NCBI GenBank assembly: GCA_947167125.1
Contig: CAMVGT010000018.1
Span: 1-38,846, forward strand
DNA: 38,846 bases
Direction: 5' to 3'
Source: an uncultured Erysipelotrichaceae bacterium
Lineage (GTDB): Bacteria > Bacillota_I > Bacilli_A > Erysipelotrichales > Erysipelotrichaceae
Shown here: positions 18,286-27,642 of the stretch, piece by piece
How positions within the stretch are numbered: the first letter of the stretch is position 1
Layout: each line of letters opens with the position of its first letter
The notes under the pieces: generated by a model
What the model saw: the letters and a program-made list of their open reading frames with translations, nothing else
The model's database searches: none
Told to the model about the DNA's origin: nothing
Position numbers and translations under genes: made by a program

Positions 18286-18315
18286 TGCCGGCAGTAGACT
18301 CCTGCCGGCATTTTT
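18286..18315 (+). terminator. Riboswitch-controlled terminator
   Basis: TGCCGGCAG (18286-18294) pairs with CTGCCGGCA (18302-18310), followed by five T. It lies between the lysine aptamer and the lysA ribosome site, as expected for transcription attenuation. Confidence 0.88.
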
Positions 18316-18332
18316 GATAAAAGGAGGCTTAT

Positions 18333-19589
18333 ATGCTTGAAATCGGCGGAATCAAAGCAATCGATCTTGCGAAGAAATACGGCACACCGCTGTGTGTCTA
18401 TGATGAAAACAGACTGCGCGGAAGACTGAAGGAATTCAAAGACAATTTCAGATGCGATGAATTCGATACAGATGTCATCTATGCGTCCAAAGCATTCAAC
18501 TGCAAAGCCATGATCCGTCTGATTGATGAATATGACTGCTGCCTGGATGTGGTTTCCGGCGGTGAACTGTATACAGCAGTAAAAGCCGGATATGACTGCT
18601 CGAAAGTCTTCTTCCACGGCAACAACAAGACCCCTGCCGAGATTCAAATGGCACTTCAGAACGGAGTCGGAACCATTGTTGTGGACAACGCGATGGAAGC
18701 GGATGAACTGATCCGTCAGATTTCCGGAACTGATTATAAAGTCAATGTCTATCTGCGCATCAATCCCGGCATTGAAGCACATACACATAAATACATTGTG
18801 ACCGCCCATGTCGATTCCAAATTCGGATTCTCGCTGCTTGATGAAGAAGAAATCATCGAAACCGTTCAGAAGCTGAATCAGACAGAAGGCATCACAGTCG
18901 AAGGACTGCATGCCCACATCGGTTCGCAGATCTTCGACCAGCAGGCATTCGTTGAAGAAATCCGAAAGATGTTCGCCTTTGCGTCAAAGCTGAAAGAAGT
19001 CTATGGCATTGATGTCTGCGGCATTAATCTTGGCGGCGGATTTGCGGCGCTCTATACAGATGAGGACAAGCCGATTCCCGTTCCTCAGGTCTGTGAAACT
19101 ATTCTGAGCACCTGCAGAGAAGAAAATGAAAAAGCCGGCGGATTCATCAAACGGATTCTGATTGAACCTGGACGCTCAATTGTTGCGGAAGCCGGATACA
19201 ATCTTTACACCATCGGCTATATCAAGAAGACACCGAACAAGCTGTATGCATTCGCAGACGGCGGTATGGCGGACAATATCCGCCCTGCCCTCTACCAGGC
19301 TAAATACGATGCGGTGATTGCCGGAAAGGAAGATCAACCGGCATATGCGGATTATACGATTGCCGGAAAATGCTGTGAGTCGGGAGACATCCTGATCCAG
19401 TCCATTGCCCTTCCGGAAGTGAAAACCGGCGACATTCTGGCAATGAAAACAACCGGTGCCTATGGATATTCCATGGCAAGCCATTACAACAAGCTCCCTC
19501 TTCCTGCGGTTGTATTCGCAAAGGACGGAGAAGACAGAGAAGTGATCGCAAGGGAAAGCTATGATCATCTGATTTCCCTGGAAAAATAA
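18333..19589 (+). CDS. lysA: Diaminopimelate decarboxylase
   Basis: 418 residues. The PLP lysine is Lys53 in YASKAFNCK. HIGSQ (195-199), GGGF (234-237) and EPGR (278-281) bind the cofactor phosphate, and Cys348-Glu349 in KCCESGD belong to the second-subunit active site. The enzyme decarboxylates meso-diaminopimelate to lysine, the last step of the pathway. AAGGAGG precedes the ATG. It is the first gene of a riboswitch-controlled operon with dapA, dapB and ddh. Confidence 0.95.
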   Translation: MLEIGGIKAIDLAKKYGTPLCVYDENRLRGRLKEFKDNFRCDEFDTDVIYASKAFNCKAMIRLIDEYDCCLDVVSGGELYTAVKAGYDCSKVFFHGNNKTPAEIQMALQNGVGTIVVDNAMEADELIRQISGTDYKVNVYLRINPGIEAHTHKYIVTAHVDSKFGFSLLDEEEIIETVQKLNQTEGITVEGLHAHIGSQIFDQQAFVEEIRKMFAFASKLKEVYGIDVCGINLGGGFAALYTDEDKPIPVPQVCETILSTCREENEKAGGFIKRILIEPGRSIVAEAGYNLYTIGYIKKTPNKLYAFADGGMADNIRPALYQAKYDAVIAGKEDQPAYADYTIAGKCCESGDILIQSIALPEVKTGDILAMKTTGAYGYSMASHYNKLPLPAVVFAKDGEDREVIARESYDHLISLEK

Positions 19590-19603
19590 ATGGAGGAACA
19601 ATC

Positions 19604-20479
19604 ATGTTAAAAGGATCCATCGTTGCACTCATCACACCGTTCCATGAGGACGGCAGTGTCAATTTCGAAAAACTCGGCGAACTGCTTGAATGGCACATCG
19701 CCAATTCCACCGACGGCATTCTTGTCTTAGGCACAACCGGCGAAAGCACAACCATGACGCATGAAGAAGATGATGCGGTTGTTGAATTCACTTTGAAGAC
19801 GGTCAATCATCGTGTTCCGGTCATTGCCGGCTCCGGTTCCAATGACACCAACACCATGCTTTACAAGTCCAAAAAATATGCCGACATGGGTGTCGATGCC
19901 CTGCTTGTCATTACACCGTATTACAACAAGGCAAATGAAGAAGGCATGATCCGCCACTTCACAACCGTTGCGGATGCGGTCAGCGCACCGCTCATCCTCT
20001 ACAACGTACCGGGCAGAACCGGATGTTCCTTAAGCGTCAGCGCGGTTGAAAGACTTTCGAAACATCCCAACATCATCGGCATCAAGGAGGCTTCCGGCAA
20101 TATCTCCTATGCCGTCAGCATTTCCCGCTTTGTGAATGAGAACTTCGTCATGTTCTCAGGAAATGACGATATGGTCGTCCCGATTCTTTCGCTCGGCGGC
20201 AGCGGCGTCATCTCCGTCTTTGCCAACACCAATCCGAAAGAAGCGCATGACATGGTCGCCGAATGGTTCGCGGGCAATCAGGAAAAGTCCCTGCAGATCC
20301 AGCAGGAATATCTTGATTACATCCACGCCCTCTTCTGTGAAGTCAATCCGATCCCGGTCAAGGAAGCACTGAATGCGATGGGCTTCAAGGTCGGCGGATA
20401 CAGACTGCCGCTCTATGAAATGGCTGAACCGAATAAGGAAAAGCTTTATAACGAAATGAGAAAGGTCGGTCTGTTATGA
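19604..20479 (+). CDS. dapA: 4-hydroxy-tetrahydrodipicolinate synthase
   Basis: 291 residues. The Schiff-base Lys161 is in IGIKEASGN, Tyr133 is in YNVPGRTG, and GTTGE is at 43-47. It condenses pyruvate with aspartate semialdehyde, the committed step to DAP and lysine. GGAGGA precedes the start, 14 bases after lysA. The stop overlaps the dapB start by four bases, so translation is coupled. Confidence 0.95.
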   Translation: MLKGSIVALITPFHEDGSVNFEKLGELLEWHIANSTDGILVLGTTGESTTMTHEEDDAVVEFTLKTVNHRVPVIAGSGSNDTNTMLYKSKKYADMGVDALLVITPYYNKANEEGMIRHFTTVADAVSAPLILYNVPGRTGCSLSVSAVERLSKHPNIIGIKEASGNISYAVSISRFVNENFVMFSGNDDMVVPILSLGGSGVISVFANTNPKEAHDMVAEWFAGNQEKSLQIQQEYLDYIHALFCEVNPIPVKEALNAMGFKVGGYRLPLYEMAEPNKEKLYNEMRKVGLL

Positions 20480-21186
20480 AAATCATCATCGGCGGCAGAG
20501 GAAGAATGGGAAGCCTGCTTGCGGAAACCGCAGAAAAAGCAGGACATGAAGTTCTCGGCATGTTCGACATCTTCAATAAAGACGAACTGAATTCCATGGA
20601 ACCGGCAGATATGATCATCGATTTCTCACATCGTGACAATCTTGCCTGGATCATCGATTACGCAAAGAAAAACGGCTGTGCCCTCGTCTACGGCACAACC
20701 GGCTTATCCGCTGATCAGAAGGCAGATCTCGATGAACTTGCCAAAGACAATCCCGTCTTCTTCAGCGCGAATTTCTCCTATGGCGTTGCGGTTCTGCAGG
20801 AACTGATCCGCACAGCTGTACCGCTGTTAAAGGACACATTCGATATCGAACTGACGGAAACCCATCACAACCAGAAGGCAGACGCTCCCAGCGGAACCGC
20901 CAAAGCGCTGCTTGCCATTCTGAATCCGGATGGAGAATTCAAAGAAGTCTACGGCAGAAGCGGAATGACAGGCGCGCGGCAGAAGGAAATCGGCGTGCAT
21001 GCCTTAAGAGGCGGAACCGAAGCCGGTGAGCATTCTGTTCACTTCTTCGGAACCAATGAATCGATCACAATCACCCATCACGCGGACAACCGGCAGATCT
21101 TTGTCAACGGCGCCGTCAGGGCTGCAGAATATCTCTATGGCAAAGAACCCGGACTTTATAACATGCACGATCTTTTGTTCGGTTAG
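20476..21186 (+). CDS. dapB: 4-hydroxy-tetrahydrodipicolinate reductase
   Basis: 236 residues, somewhat shorter than the common 250-270. The nucleotide loop GGRGRMG is at the N-terminus, GTTGLS near 73-78, and the catalytic motif ETHHNQKADAPSGTA near 128-142 with His130, His131 and Lys134. It reduces the DapA product to tetrahydrodipicolinate with NAD(P)H. The start overlaps the dapA stop (ATGA). Confidence 0.94.
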   Translation: MKIIIGGRGRMGSLLAETAEKAGHEVLGMFDIFNKDELNSMEPADMIIDFSHRDNLAWIIDYAKKNGCALVYGTTGLSADQKADLDELAKDNPVFFSANFSYGVAVLQELIRTAVPLLKDTFDIELTETHHNQKADAPSGTAKALLAILNPDGEFKEVYGRSGMTGARQKEIGVHALRGGTEAGEHSVHFFGTNESITITHHADNRQIFVNGAVRAAEYLYGKEPGLYNMHDLLFG

Positions 21187-21200
21187 AAAGAAGGAATATT

Positions 21201-22187
21201 ATGAAAACCAGAATCGGAATCGCAGGCTACGGCAATCTCGGACGCGGTGTGGAATGCGCCGTCAGAGAAACCAGCGACATGGAACTCACAGCAGTCTTCA
21301 CCCGCAGAGACCCCTCTTCCTTAAAGATTCAGACAGAAAATGTTCCGGTTGTTTCAATGGATGACATCCTTGAGTGGAAAGACAGAATTGATGTCCTGGT
21401 ATTATGCGGCGGCAGCGCGACTGATCTGCCGGTACAGACACCGGAACTCGCAAAGAATTTCAATGTCATCGACAGCTTCGATACTCACGCCAATATCCCT
21501 GTTCACTTTGCGGCAGTCGATGAAGCCGCAAAGGCTAACGGCAATACAGCAATGATTTCCGTCGGCTGGGATCCGGGTATGTTCTCATTGATCCGCGCTT
21601 ATTCTTCTGCTGTTCTTCCCAATGGCAAAGACTATACATTCTGGGGAAAAGGCGTTTCCCAGGGACATTCCGATGCCATCCGCAGAATTGAAGGCGTTGC
21701 CAACGCGAAGCAGTATACCGTTCCGGTTGAAGCTGCTCTTGAAGCAGTGCGCAATGGCGAAAACCCTGAACTGACCACAAGACAGAAGCACACACGTGAA
21801 TGCTTTGTTGTCCTGAAGGAAGGCGCTGATCCTGAAAAAGTCCGTAAGGAAATCGTCGAGATGCCGAACTACTTCGCGGATTACGACACAACCGTCAATT
21901 TCATTTCCGCTGAAGAATTCGCCGCAAATCACAGCGGTCTTGCCCATGGCGGATTCGTATTCCGCTCTGGCTGCACAGGCTTCAATCATGAGCACAGCCA
22001 TGTCATTGAATTCTCGCTGAAACTCGATTCCAATCCGGAATTCACATCCAGCGTCATCATCGCCTACGCCAGAGCAATCAAGCGTCTCAATGACAAAGGC
22101 GATACAGGCTGTAAGACAGTCTTCGACATTCCTCCGGTTCTCTTAAGCGAAATGACCCCGGAAGAAATGCGCGCACGCCTGCTGTAA
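21201..22187 (+). CDS. ddh: meso-Diaminopimelate D-dehydrogenase
   Basis: 328 residues, full length for the family. The N-terminal Rossmann motif is GIAGYGNLGRGVE, followed by the typical segments DSFDTHANIPVHFAAVDEAAK, SVGWDPGMFSLIRAY and GKGVSQGHSDAIRRIEGV. It converts tetrahydrodipicolinate, ammonia and NADPH directly to meso-DAP, bypassing the succinylase or acetylase steps. Its presence with dapA, dapB and lysA gives the one-step route in this organism. It is the last gene before the operon terminator. Confidence 0.95.
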   Translation: MKTRIGIAGYGNLGRGVECAVRETSDMELTAVFTRRDPSSLKIQTENVPVVSMDDILEWKDRIDVLVLCGGSATDLPVQTPELAKNFNVIDSFDTHANIPVHFAAVDEAAKANGNTAMISVGWDPGMFSLIRAYSSAVLPNGKDYTFWGKGVSQGHSDAIRRIEGVANAKQYTVPVEAALEAVRNGENPELTTRQKHTRECFVVLKEGADPEKVRKEIVEMPNYFADYDTTVNFISAEEFAANHSGLAHGGFVFRSGCTGFNHEHSHVIEFSLKLDSNPEFTSSVIIAYARAIKRLNDKGDTGCKTVFDIPPVLLSEMTPEEMRARLL

Positions 22188-22209
22188 TTCTTTAAACAAT
22201 TCATAAGTG

Positions 22210-22247
22210 ATACAGGGAGAAACCAAACGGCTTCTCCCTGTATTTTT
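22210..22247 (+). terminator. Terminator of the lysine operon
   Basis: ATACAGGGAGAA (22210-22221) pairs with TTCTCCCTGTAT (22232-22243), followed by T residues. Confidence 0.9.
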
Positions 22248-22271
22248 ATTGGATTCAGTTTTTGAAAATGA

Positions 22272-24908
22272 TTACTTTGCGTATCTGTAGAGGAATGTCA
22301 CGACGTGCTCTCTTAAGCAGTCAAGCTTGGGTCCGAATCCGCCGGCATGAGGACCGTCTGAGTAGCCCTTGGCGATGCCCTTTGCGTTTGCCCACAATGC
22401 AGCATTGTAGTAGTAATCGGATGAGCTGACATCATTGAACGGATTCTTTGAAACACCCGGATTCGGTTTGCCTGCATATCTGTACAGGAATGTGACAACA
22501 TGTTCTCTTAAGCATGTATCATCCGGTTTGAATGTTCCGTCTTTATAGCCGCCTGCAATTTTCTTTTCAGCTGCCCACAATACTGCTTTGTAATAGTATT
22601 TCGAGCTGTCTTTGACATCCGTAAACGGACTCTTCATGGATTTGGGTTCAGGTTTGCCAGCCAGTCTCCAAAGGAATGTCACAACTGCTTCTCTGGTGCA
22701 GTTGTTCTGCGGCCTGAATGTTCTCGATAAACCGTCATCATCTTTATAGCCGTTTGTGATTCCTTTATTCACTGCCCAGTAAACAGGTGCAGAATAGTAC
22801 TTTCCTTCATAAGGAACATCCGTGAAGGTGACATGAATCGTACATGTTGCCCTGACTCCGTTTTCTGCTGTCGCAGTCATTGTGACAGTACCGGTCTTTT
22901 CACCGAAAAGCAGGTTATCCTGATTGCTTACAACATTAGGATTGGAGCTGGTTATCGTGATTTTTGAAGTTGAATTTCTCGGTTCCAGATGCGGAATCAG
23001 GACAAACTGCTGTCCGACATTGATTGTATAGGACGGCTCTGTAAACCAGATCCTTGTCGGTTCAACTGTTTCCTCCTTTTTTCTGGTATCCGTATATGTT
23101 TTCCCGTTGAACTGTACAGTCGCTGTATAAACATTTCCTGACTTTGTGATGGCTGCGTCAACTTTGATCTCATCGCCGCATCCGCATACAAATGTCGCAT
23201 ATGCCGATGAAAAGTCATCTGCCCATGTCCAGCCGCTCAGTGTATATTCATGTTCATGATCCGGATCGACAACACGGATGGTGAATGTTCTGCTTCCCAC
23301 TGTATATGTTTCTTCACCGGTTTTTTCAGCGTATACAGTTTATCTCGGGCTTATGGAGATACTGCTGTTTCCGATGTTTTCAACCAGTCCGTATCTTTCC
23401 TGAGGAAGCATAATGGAAGAATCCTCAAACATCGACGCAAGCATACTCACTTCGGGAATATATGCTTCCCCTTCCACATCAATGCGGATCTGATGTTCTT
23501 CCCCGAGATTCATAACATATACATCCGGGTTCTTTACCGTATCATAAAGTCTGTCATTTTCAATCCGGGAAATCGACACATCGGATGTGAATTCTTCCTC
23601 CTCATACGGGCCTTCCACGATTGTGACATTGAAGGATGTGCTGAGAGAAGGATTCGTTTTGGATGTGGCAGTCACTTTCGTGCTTCCGGTTCCATAGAAG
23701 CGGAAATCAGGAGAAAGATCTCCGCCCAGTTTGAGCAGATCCGGGTCATCCGCTGTCCATTCTGTTGATGTATCTGCGGTTGCCGGATCATATGCAATGC
23801 GCATAACCGCCGCAGATCTGTACCAGTAGCCGTTATGAAGTTCGACGTTCTCCGGTGTCATTCTGCGGATTGCGGTCGGCTCAGCCGGCTCATATACTTC
23901 AAATTCCTTGGATACAGTGAATGAAGGCTCCGTCTTGCTGACTCCTGTCAGTGTCGCTTTGCCGATACCTGTAACATCAATTCCGCCGTATTCATTCGGT
24001 GAAAGTACATTCGTGTTGCTGGAAGTCCATGTAAACTCAGCTGACCGGACTCTGATCGTGGCTTCAGCCGGCTCCGCAATCAGATACTGCGACGGATAAA
24101 TTGTTTGTGTCCATGACTGCTTTTTGATCAGAGACTGTGTGTCGGGATCGAATATGACTCTTTTAATCTGCGGAGCAACAGAAATATAAGCAGTCTGGGA
24201 ATATCCGCTTGCAATGGATGCTCTGATTCTGCCGGTTCCGTTGGCAAGAGCTTTCACTTTTCCGTTTTGATCAACGGAAAGAACATCCCGATCCGACTCA
24301 TATTCAGGAAATGCTACCCATTTGACAGTTTCATCCGCGAATGATGTCTTTCCTTCATCCGAACTGGAATGCAGAGTACAGTTCAGCTGAATCGTTTCTC
24401 CGGCTTCGAGCACAATATTGCCATATGCGTTTTCAATGGAAAGATAATCCGCATAATCGCCTTCATATACCGTCAATTCTGCAGATGCCTTCAGACCGTT
24501 TTCCGTCTGTGCAAAAATATGCGTTTTGCCTGCCTTTTTCACGGTAAACTCTCCGGAAGCCGCATCAATCTCTGCGATGGAAGTATCCTCAATTGAATAG
24601 GTCACCATGCTGACAGCATCAATCGGGTAGATGCTGGCGTATACCTGATGCCGCTGTGAGCTGCCGACGACTGCTGTATAGGACGGATCTGTAAAAACGA
24701 TCCGCCTGGGAGCGGTTTCTCCCTCATCCGCATTGAGATCTGCTTCTGCATAATCCTGCGCCGCTTTTCCTGACGCAAAGGATTCTGATTCTGTGATCTC
24801 CTCATCTCTTGGAGAAGATGGCTGAGTCCCTTCAGCATGTACGGGAAGGATTGTGAAAAACATGAAAACCGTCAAAACCAAAGATGGAATTCTGAATCTT
24901 TTCCGCAT
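22272..24908 (-). pseudogene. SLH-domain surface protein gene split by an in-frame stop
   Basis: Two open frames on the minus strand, 23340-24908 (522 residues, with signal peptide MRKRFRIPSLVLTVFMFFTILPVHA) and 22272-23337, are in the same phase and separated only by TAA at 23340-23342. The paralogue at 25341-27518 reads through this point without a stop, and the two flanks align to it (SISISP and EKTGEETYTVGSRTF). The first part holds Ig-like/Big-type beta domains. The second holds one more such domain and three S-layer homology repeats (FTDVPYEGKYYSAPVYWAV and so on). The stop would release the protein without its wall anchor. A sequencing error or stop read-through would restore an 878-residue protein. 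Confidence 0.82.
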
Positions 24909-25340
24909 GATATATCTCCTTTATCGATACCTATATTGTACATGGCGGTCCGTGATCATGCATGAGTATTATCGTGCATGCAGAAAGAAAATGAATATTT
25001 TAAATGTAGCGGGATCGGTCGGATAGAGGAGCCACTCGTGAGACTCCTCTACTCGACCGGAGTCTGAGGGCAGAGCTCTCATCATTCAAAAGTCATGAGG
25101 TGCTACAATCTCATGCCTTCCATCCATTTTTCTGACAACTTTTGTGAAAGATCAAGGTATCTCTTTCAGTTATCGGTGGTTTGTTTGACCGCCATCTGCT
25201 TCAAAGCCTTTTTCCCTTTCTACCCCACTTATTTTACAACATCAGTTTTCAAACCAATCGGATCATAAGCGTGAGTACAAAAAGAGACTATAGCAGTTCT
25301 CAACTGTTATAGTCCCTGTTCTGAAAATTGCAGATCGGAT
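24909..25340. other. Gene-free stretch with strong hairpins
   Basis: No gene is seen. A long stem-loop is formed by CGGTCG/CGACCG and TAGAGGAG/CTCCTCTA at 25016-25059, and CATGAG/CTCATG pair at 25094-25115. The paired blocks are exact, so a structured RNA, an old insertion-element end or a recombination site are all possible. I cannot assign it. Confidence 0.5.
25286..25314 (-). terminator. Terminator of the second SLH gene
   Basis: GACTATAGCAGTT (25286-25298) pairs with AACTGTTATAGTC (25302-25314) with one wobble. On the minus strand the stem is followed by a short T run. Confidence 0.75.
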
Positions 25341-27518
25341 TTATCTGTCTGTTGACACATTCCGGTCATATCTGTACAGGAATGTAACAACATGTTCTCT
25401 CAGGCAGTCCAGCTTCGGTCCGAAGCCGCCGGCATATTCGCCGTCCTTATATCCTTTGGCAATGCCCTTTTCATTTGCCCAGAGCGCTGCTTTATAGTAA
25501 TAATCTTTAGGAGTTACGTCGTTGAACGGATTCTGTTCCGTTTCAGGCTTCGGTCTTCCTGCATATCTGTAAAGGAAGGTGACAACATGTTCTCTTAAGC
25601 ATGTTTCATCAGGTCTGAATGTTCCGTCATCATAGCCGCCGGTGATGCCTTTTTCAGCAGCCCATAACACTGCCTTGTAATAATATTTGCCAGGATCCTG
25701 CACATCCGGGAATGTGCTTTCCATGGACTGCGGCTCCGGTTTGCCGGCCAGTCTCCACAGGAATGTGACGACCGCTTCTCTTGTGCAGTTGTTCTGCGGC
25801 CTGAATGTTCTGGCCAGTTTGTCATCATCGGTATAGCCGTTGGTGATGCTGTTTTCCACAGCCCAGTAAACCGCATCGCTGTAATACTTTCCTTTTGCCG
25901 GAACATCGGTAAAGAGAACACGGATGACGCATGTTGCGCTGACACCGTTAACGGAAGTGACTGTGACTTCCGTTCTGCCTGCTTTGAGTCCTTTGAACTG
26001 ACTGCTGTCATTGGAAGCGATTTTCGGATTGGAAACTGTCCATGTCAGCTGCGCATCCTTTGCGCTTTCCGGTTCAATATGCGGAATCAGTTCAAAGATC
26101 TGACCGACTGTGATTTCATATTCATCTTTGTCGAATGAAATTGTTTCCGGATCCGGCTTTTCTTCTTCAAACGGTCCGAACTGGAAATATGCGGTGAGTG
26201 AATTCTTTGTTCTGTAAACTCTGTCCGCATGTCTGTCATTGAACACCACATCAACTGTATCGGCAAACTCATATTCATCATCGGTGTAGAGACTGAAGCG
26301 GTAGTAAGCACTGTCTCCTGCTTCCGCAATATAATCCCATGTAATTCTTCTTTCCGGATGTTCGATGGTTCCAAGGAACCATACACCTTCAACATCGCCG
26401 ACACCGTGCGAATGCTGCTTTTCATTGAACTGGGCAGGTGTCAGATAGCCGCTGTTTTCCGGAACCGACATATCCGACGCCCATGTGATGGCTTCGCCGA
26501 TCTTCGGTTCTCTGAAGATTTCAGAAGTCATGAATGCTTCACGGATCAGTCTCTTTTCAGCAATTCTGGTATCTGTATAAGTTGCGCCGCCGTATTTCAC
26601 GGTCGCTGTATAGACATTGTCTTCTTCCGTAATTTCCGCATGGACTTTGATAGAATCTCCGCACTGGCATACAAATTCCGCATATGCCCAGGAATAATCA
26701 TCCGCCCATGTCCAGTCATCCAGTTCATACAGATGCACATGTACCGGTGTATCCGTAACACGGATTGTGAATTTTCTTGAACCGGCTGTATAGGTTTCTT
26801 CACCGGCTGTTTTTGCGCTCACAACAACGGCGGGACTTGCGGAAATGGTTGTGGCCCCGACCTTTTCTTCCGTATCCATTGTCTTCCCGCTCTGCAGGAT
26901 TTTTGATTTCTCAAACATTTCAACACGGCTTTCCGGCATCGGGATATACATTTCCCCTTCATCTTTGAAGCGGACCAGATATTCCTGTCCGGCTTTCATT
27001 TCATAGACATCCGGGTTCTGCACCGTGTCATAGGTCTTTTCACCTTCATAGCGGGAAATCAATACATCTGTTGTAAAGCTTTCCTTTTCATAAAGACCAT
27101 CTTTGACAGTCACATTGAACGATGTGCTTAGTTCAGGATTTGCTTTGGATGTGGCAGTTACCTTCGTCTTTCCAAGACCGTTTAAACGGAAAGTCGGATA
27201 CAGATTTCCGGACAGGTCGGCAAGAATTGTGCTGTCTGCCTTCCATTCTGTCGATGTGTCCGCATTTGCCGGATCATAGGCAATGCGCATAACACCGGGT
27301 GCCCTGTAGAAATAGCCGGGATGCAGTTCCACATCTTCCGGCGTCACTCTTCTGATCGCGGTCGGCTTCACCTTCTCATCGGCAAGGATATTGTCCGCAT
27401 TCAAACCGGCTGTTTCCTCTTCTGTACCGCATGCTCTGCCTTCCGCATAAACGGGAAGAACCGTGCACATCATCATAAGTGCACATAATAAAGAAATAAG
27501 CCCAAACCGTTTTCGCAT
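25341..27518 (-). CDS. Secreted surface protein with three SLH domains
   Basis: 725 residues. The signal peptide is MRKRFGLISLLCALMMMCTVLPVYA. Next come Ig-like/Big-type domains, including one at about residues 460-545 (PETISFDKDEYEITVGQIFELIPHIEP). A segment WTWADDYSWAYAEFVCQCGDSIKV has a cysteine pair. Three S-layer homology repeats follow from about 545 to the end, each with an FxDV...YY..AVxWA pattern. SLH domains bind pyruvylated secondary wall polymer and hold the protein on the cell surface. AAAGGAG precedes the start. The split paralogue lies directly downstream, so the pair arose by tandem duplication. A ligand or enzyme activity is not evident. Confidence 0.9.
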   Translation of the reverse strand: MRKRFGLISLLCALMMMCTVLPVYAEGRACGTEEETAGLNADNILADEKVKPTAIRRVTPEDVELHPGYFYRAPGVMRIAYDPANADTSTEWKADSTILADLSGNLYPTFRLNGLGKTKVTATSKANPELSTSFNVTVKDGLYEKESFTTDVLISRYEGEKTYDTVQNPDVYEMKAGQEYLVRFKDEGEMYIPMPESRVEMFEKSKILQSGKTMDTEEKVGATTISASPAVVVSAKTAGEETYTAGSRKFTIRVTDTPVHVHLYELDDWTWADDYSWAYAEFVCQCGDSIKVHAEITEEDNVYTATVKYGGATYTDTRIAEKRLIREAFMTSEIFREPKIGEAITWASDMSVPENSGYLTPAQFNEKQHSHGVGDVEGVWFLGTIEHPERRITWDYIAEAGDSAYYRFSLYTDDEYEFADTVDVVFNDRHADRVYRTKNSLTAYFQFGPFEEEKPDPETISFDKDEYEITVGQIFELIPHIEPESAKDAQLTWTVSNPKIASNDSSQFKGLKAGRTEVTVTSVNGVSATCVIRVLFTDVPAKGKYYSDAVYWAVENSITNGYTDDDKLARTFRPQNNCTREAVVTFLWRLAGKPEPQSMESTFPDVQDPGKYYYKAVLWAAEKGITGGYDDGTFRPDETCLREHVVTFLYRYAGRPKPETEQNPFNDVTPKDYYYKAALWANEKGIAKGYKDGEYAGGFGPKLDCLREHVVTFLYRYDRNVSTDR

Positions 27519-27626
27519 GATAAATCTCCTTTGTTCATAAATACAATTGTACAGGACGTTATGTTTTTCCGTTCATAATTTTTTCTGTACATTCCCAAAC
27601 AATTCAATTCCCTATACAAAAGAACA

Positions 27627-27642
27627 GACGGTTTCTCGTCTT
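27627..27642 (-). terminator. Weak hairpin after the VanZ-VOC gene
   Basis: AGACG and CGTCT pair around a six-base loop and on the minus strand lead into a T-rich run. The stem is short. Confidence 0.35.

Noticed and set aside
22272-23300. Treating the SLH C-terminal frame as an independent gene
   Set aside because: It is in phase with the upstream frame, lacks a signal peptide and ribosome site, and aligns with the middle of the intact paralogue.
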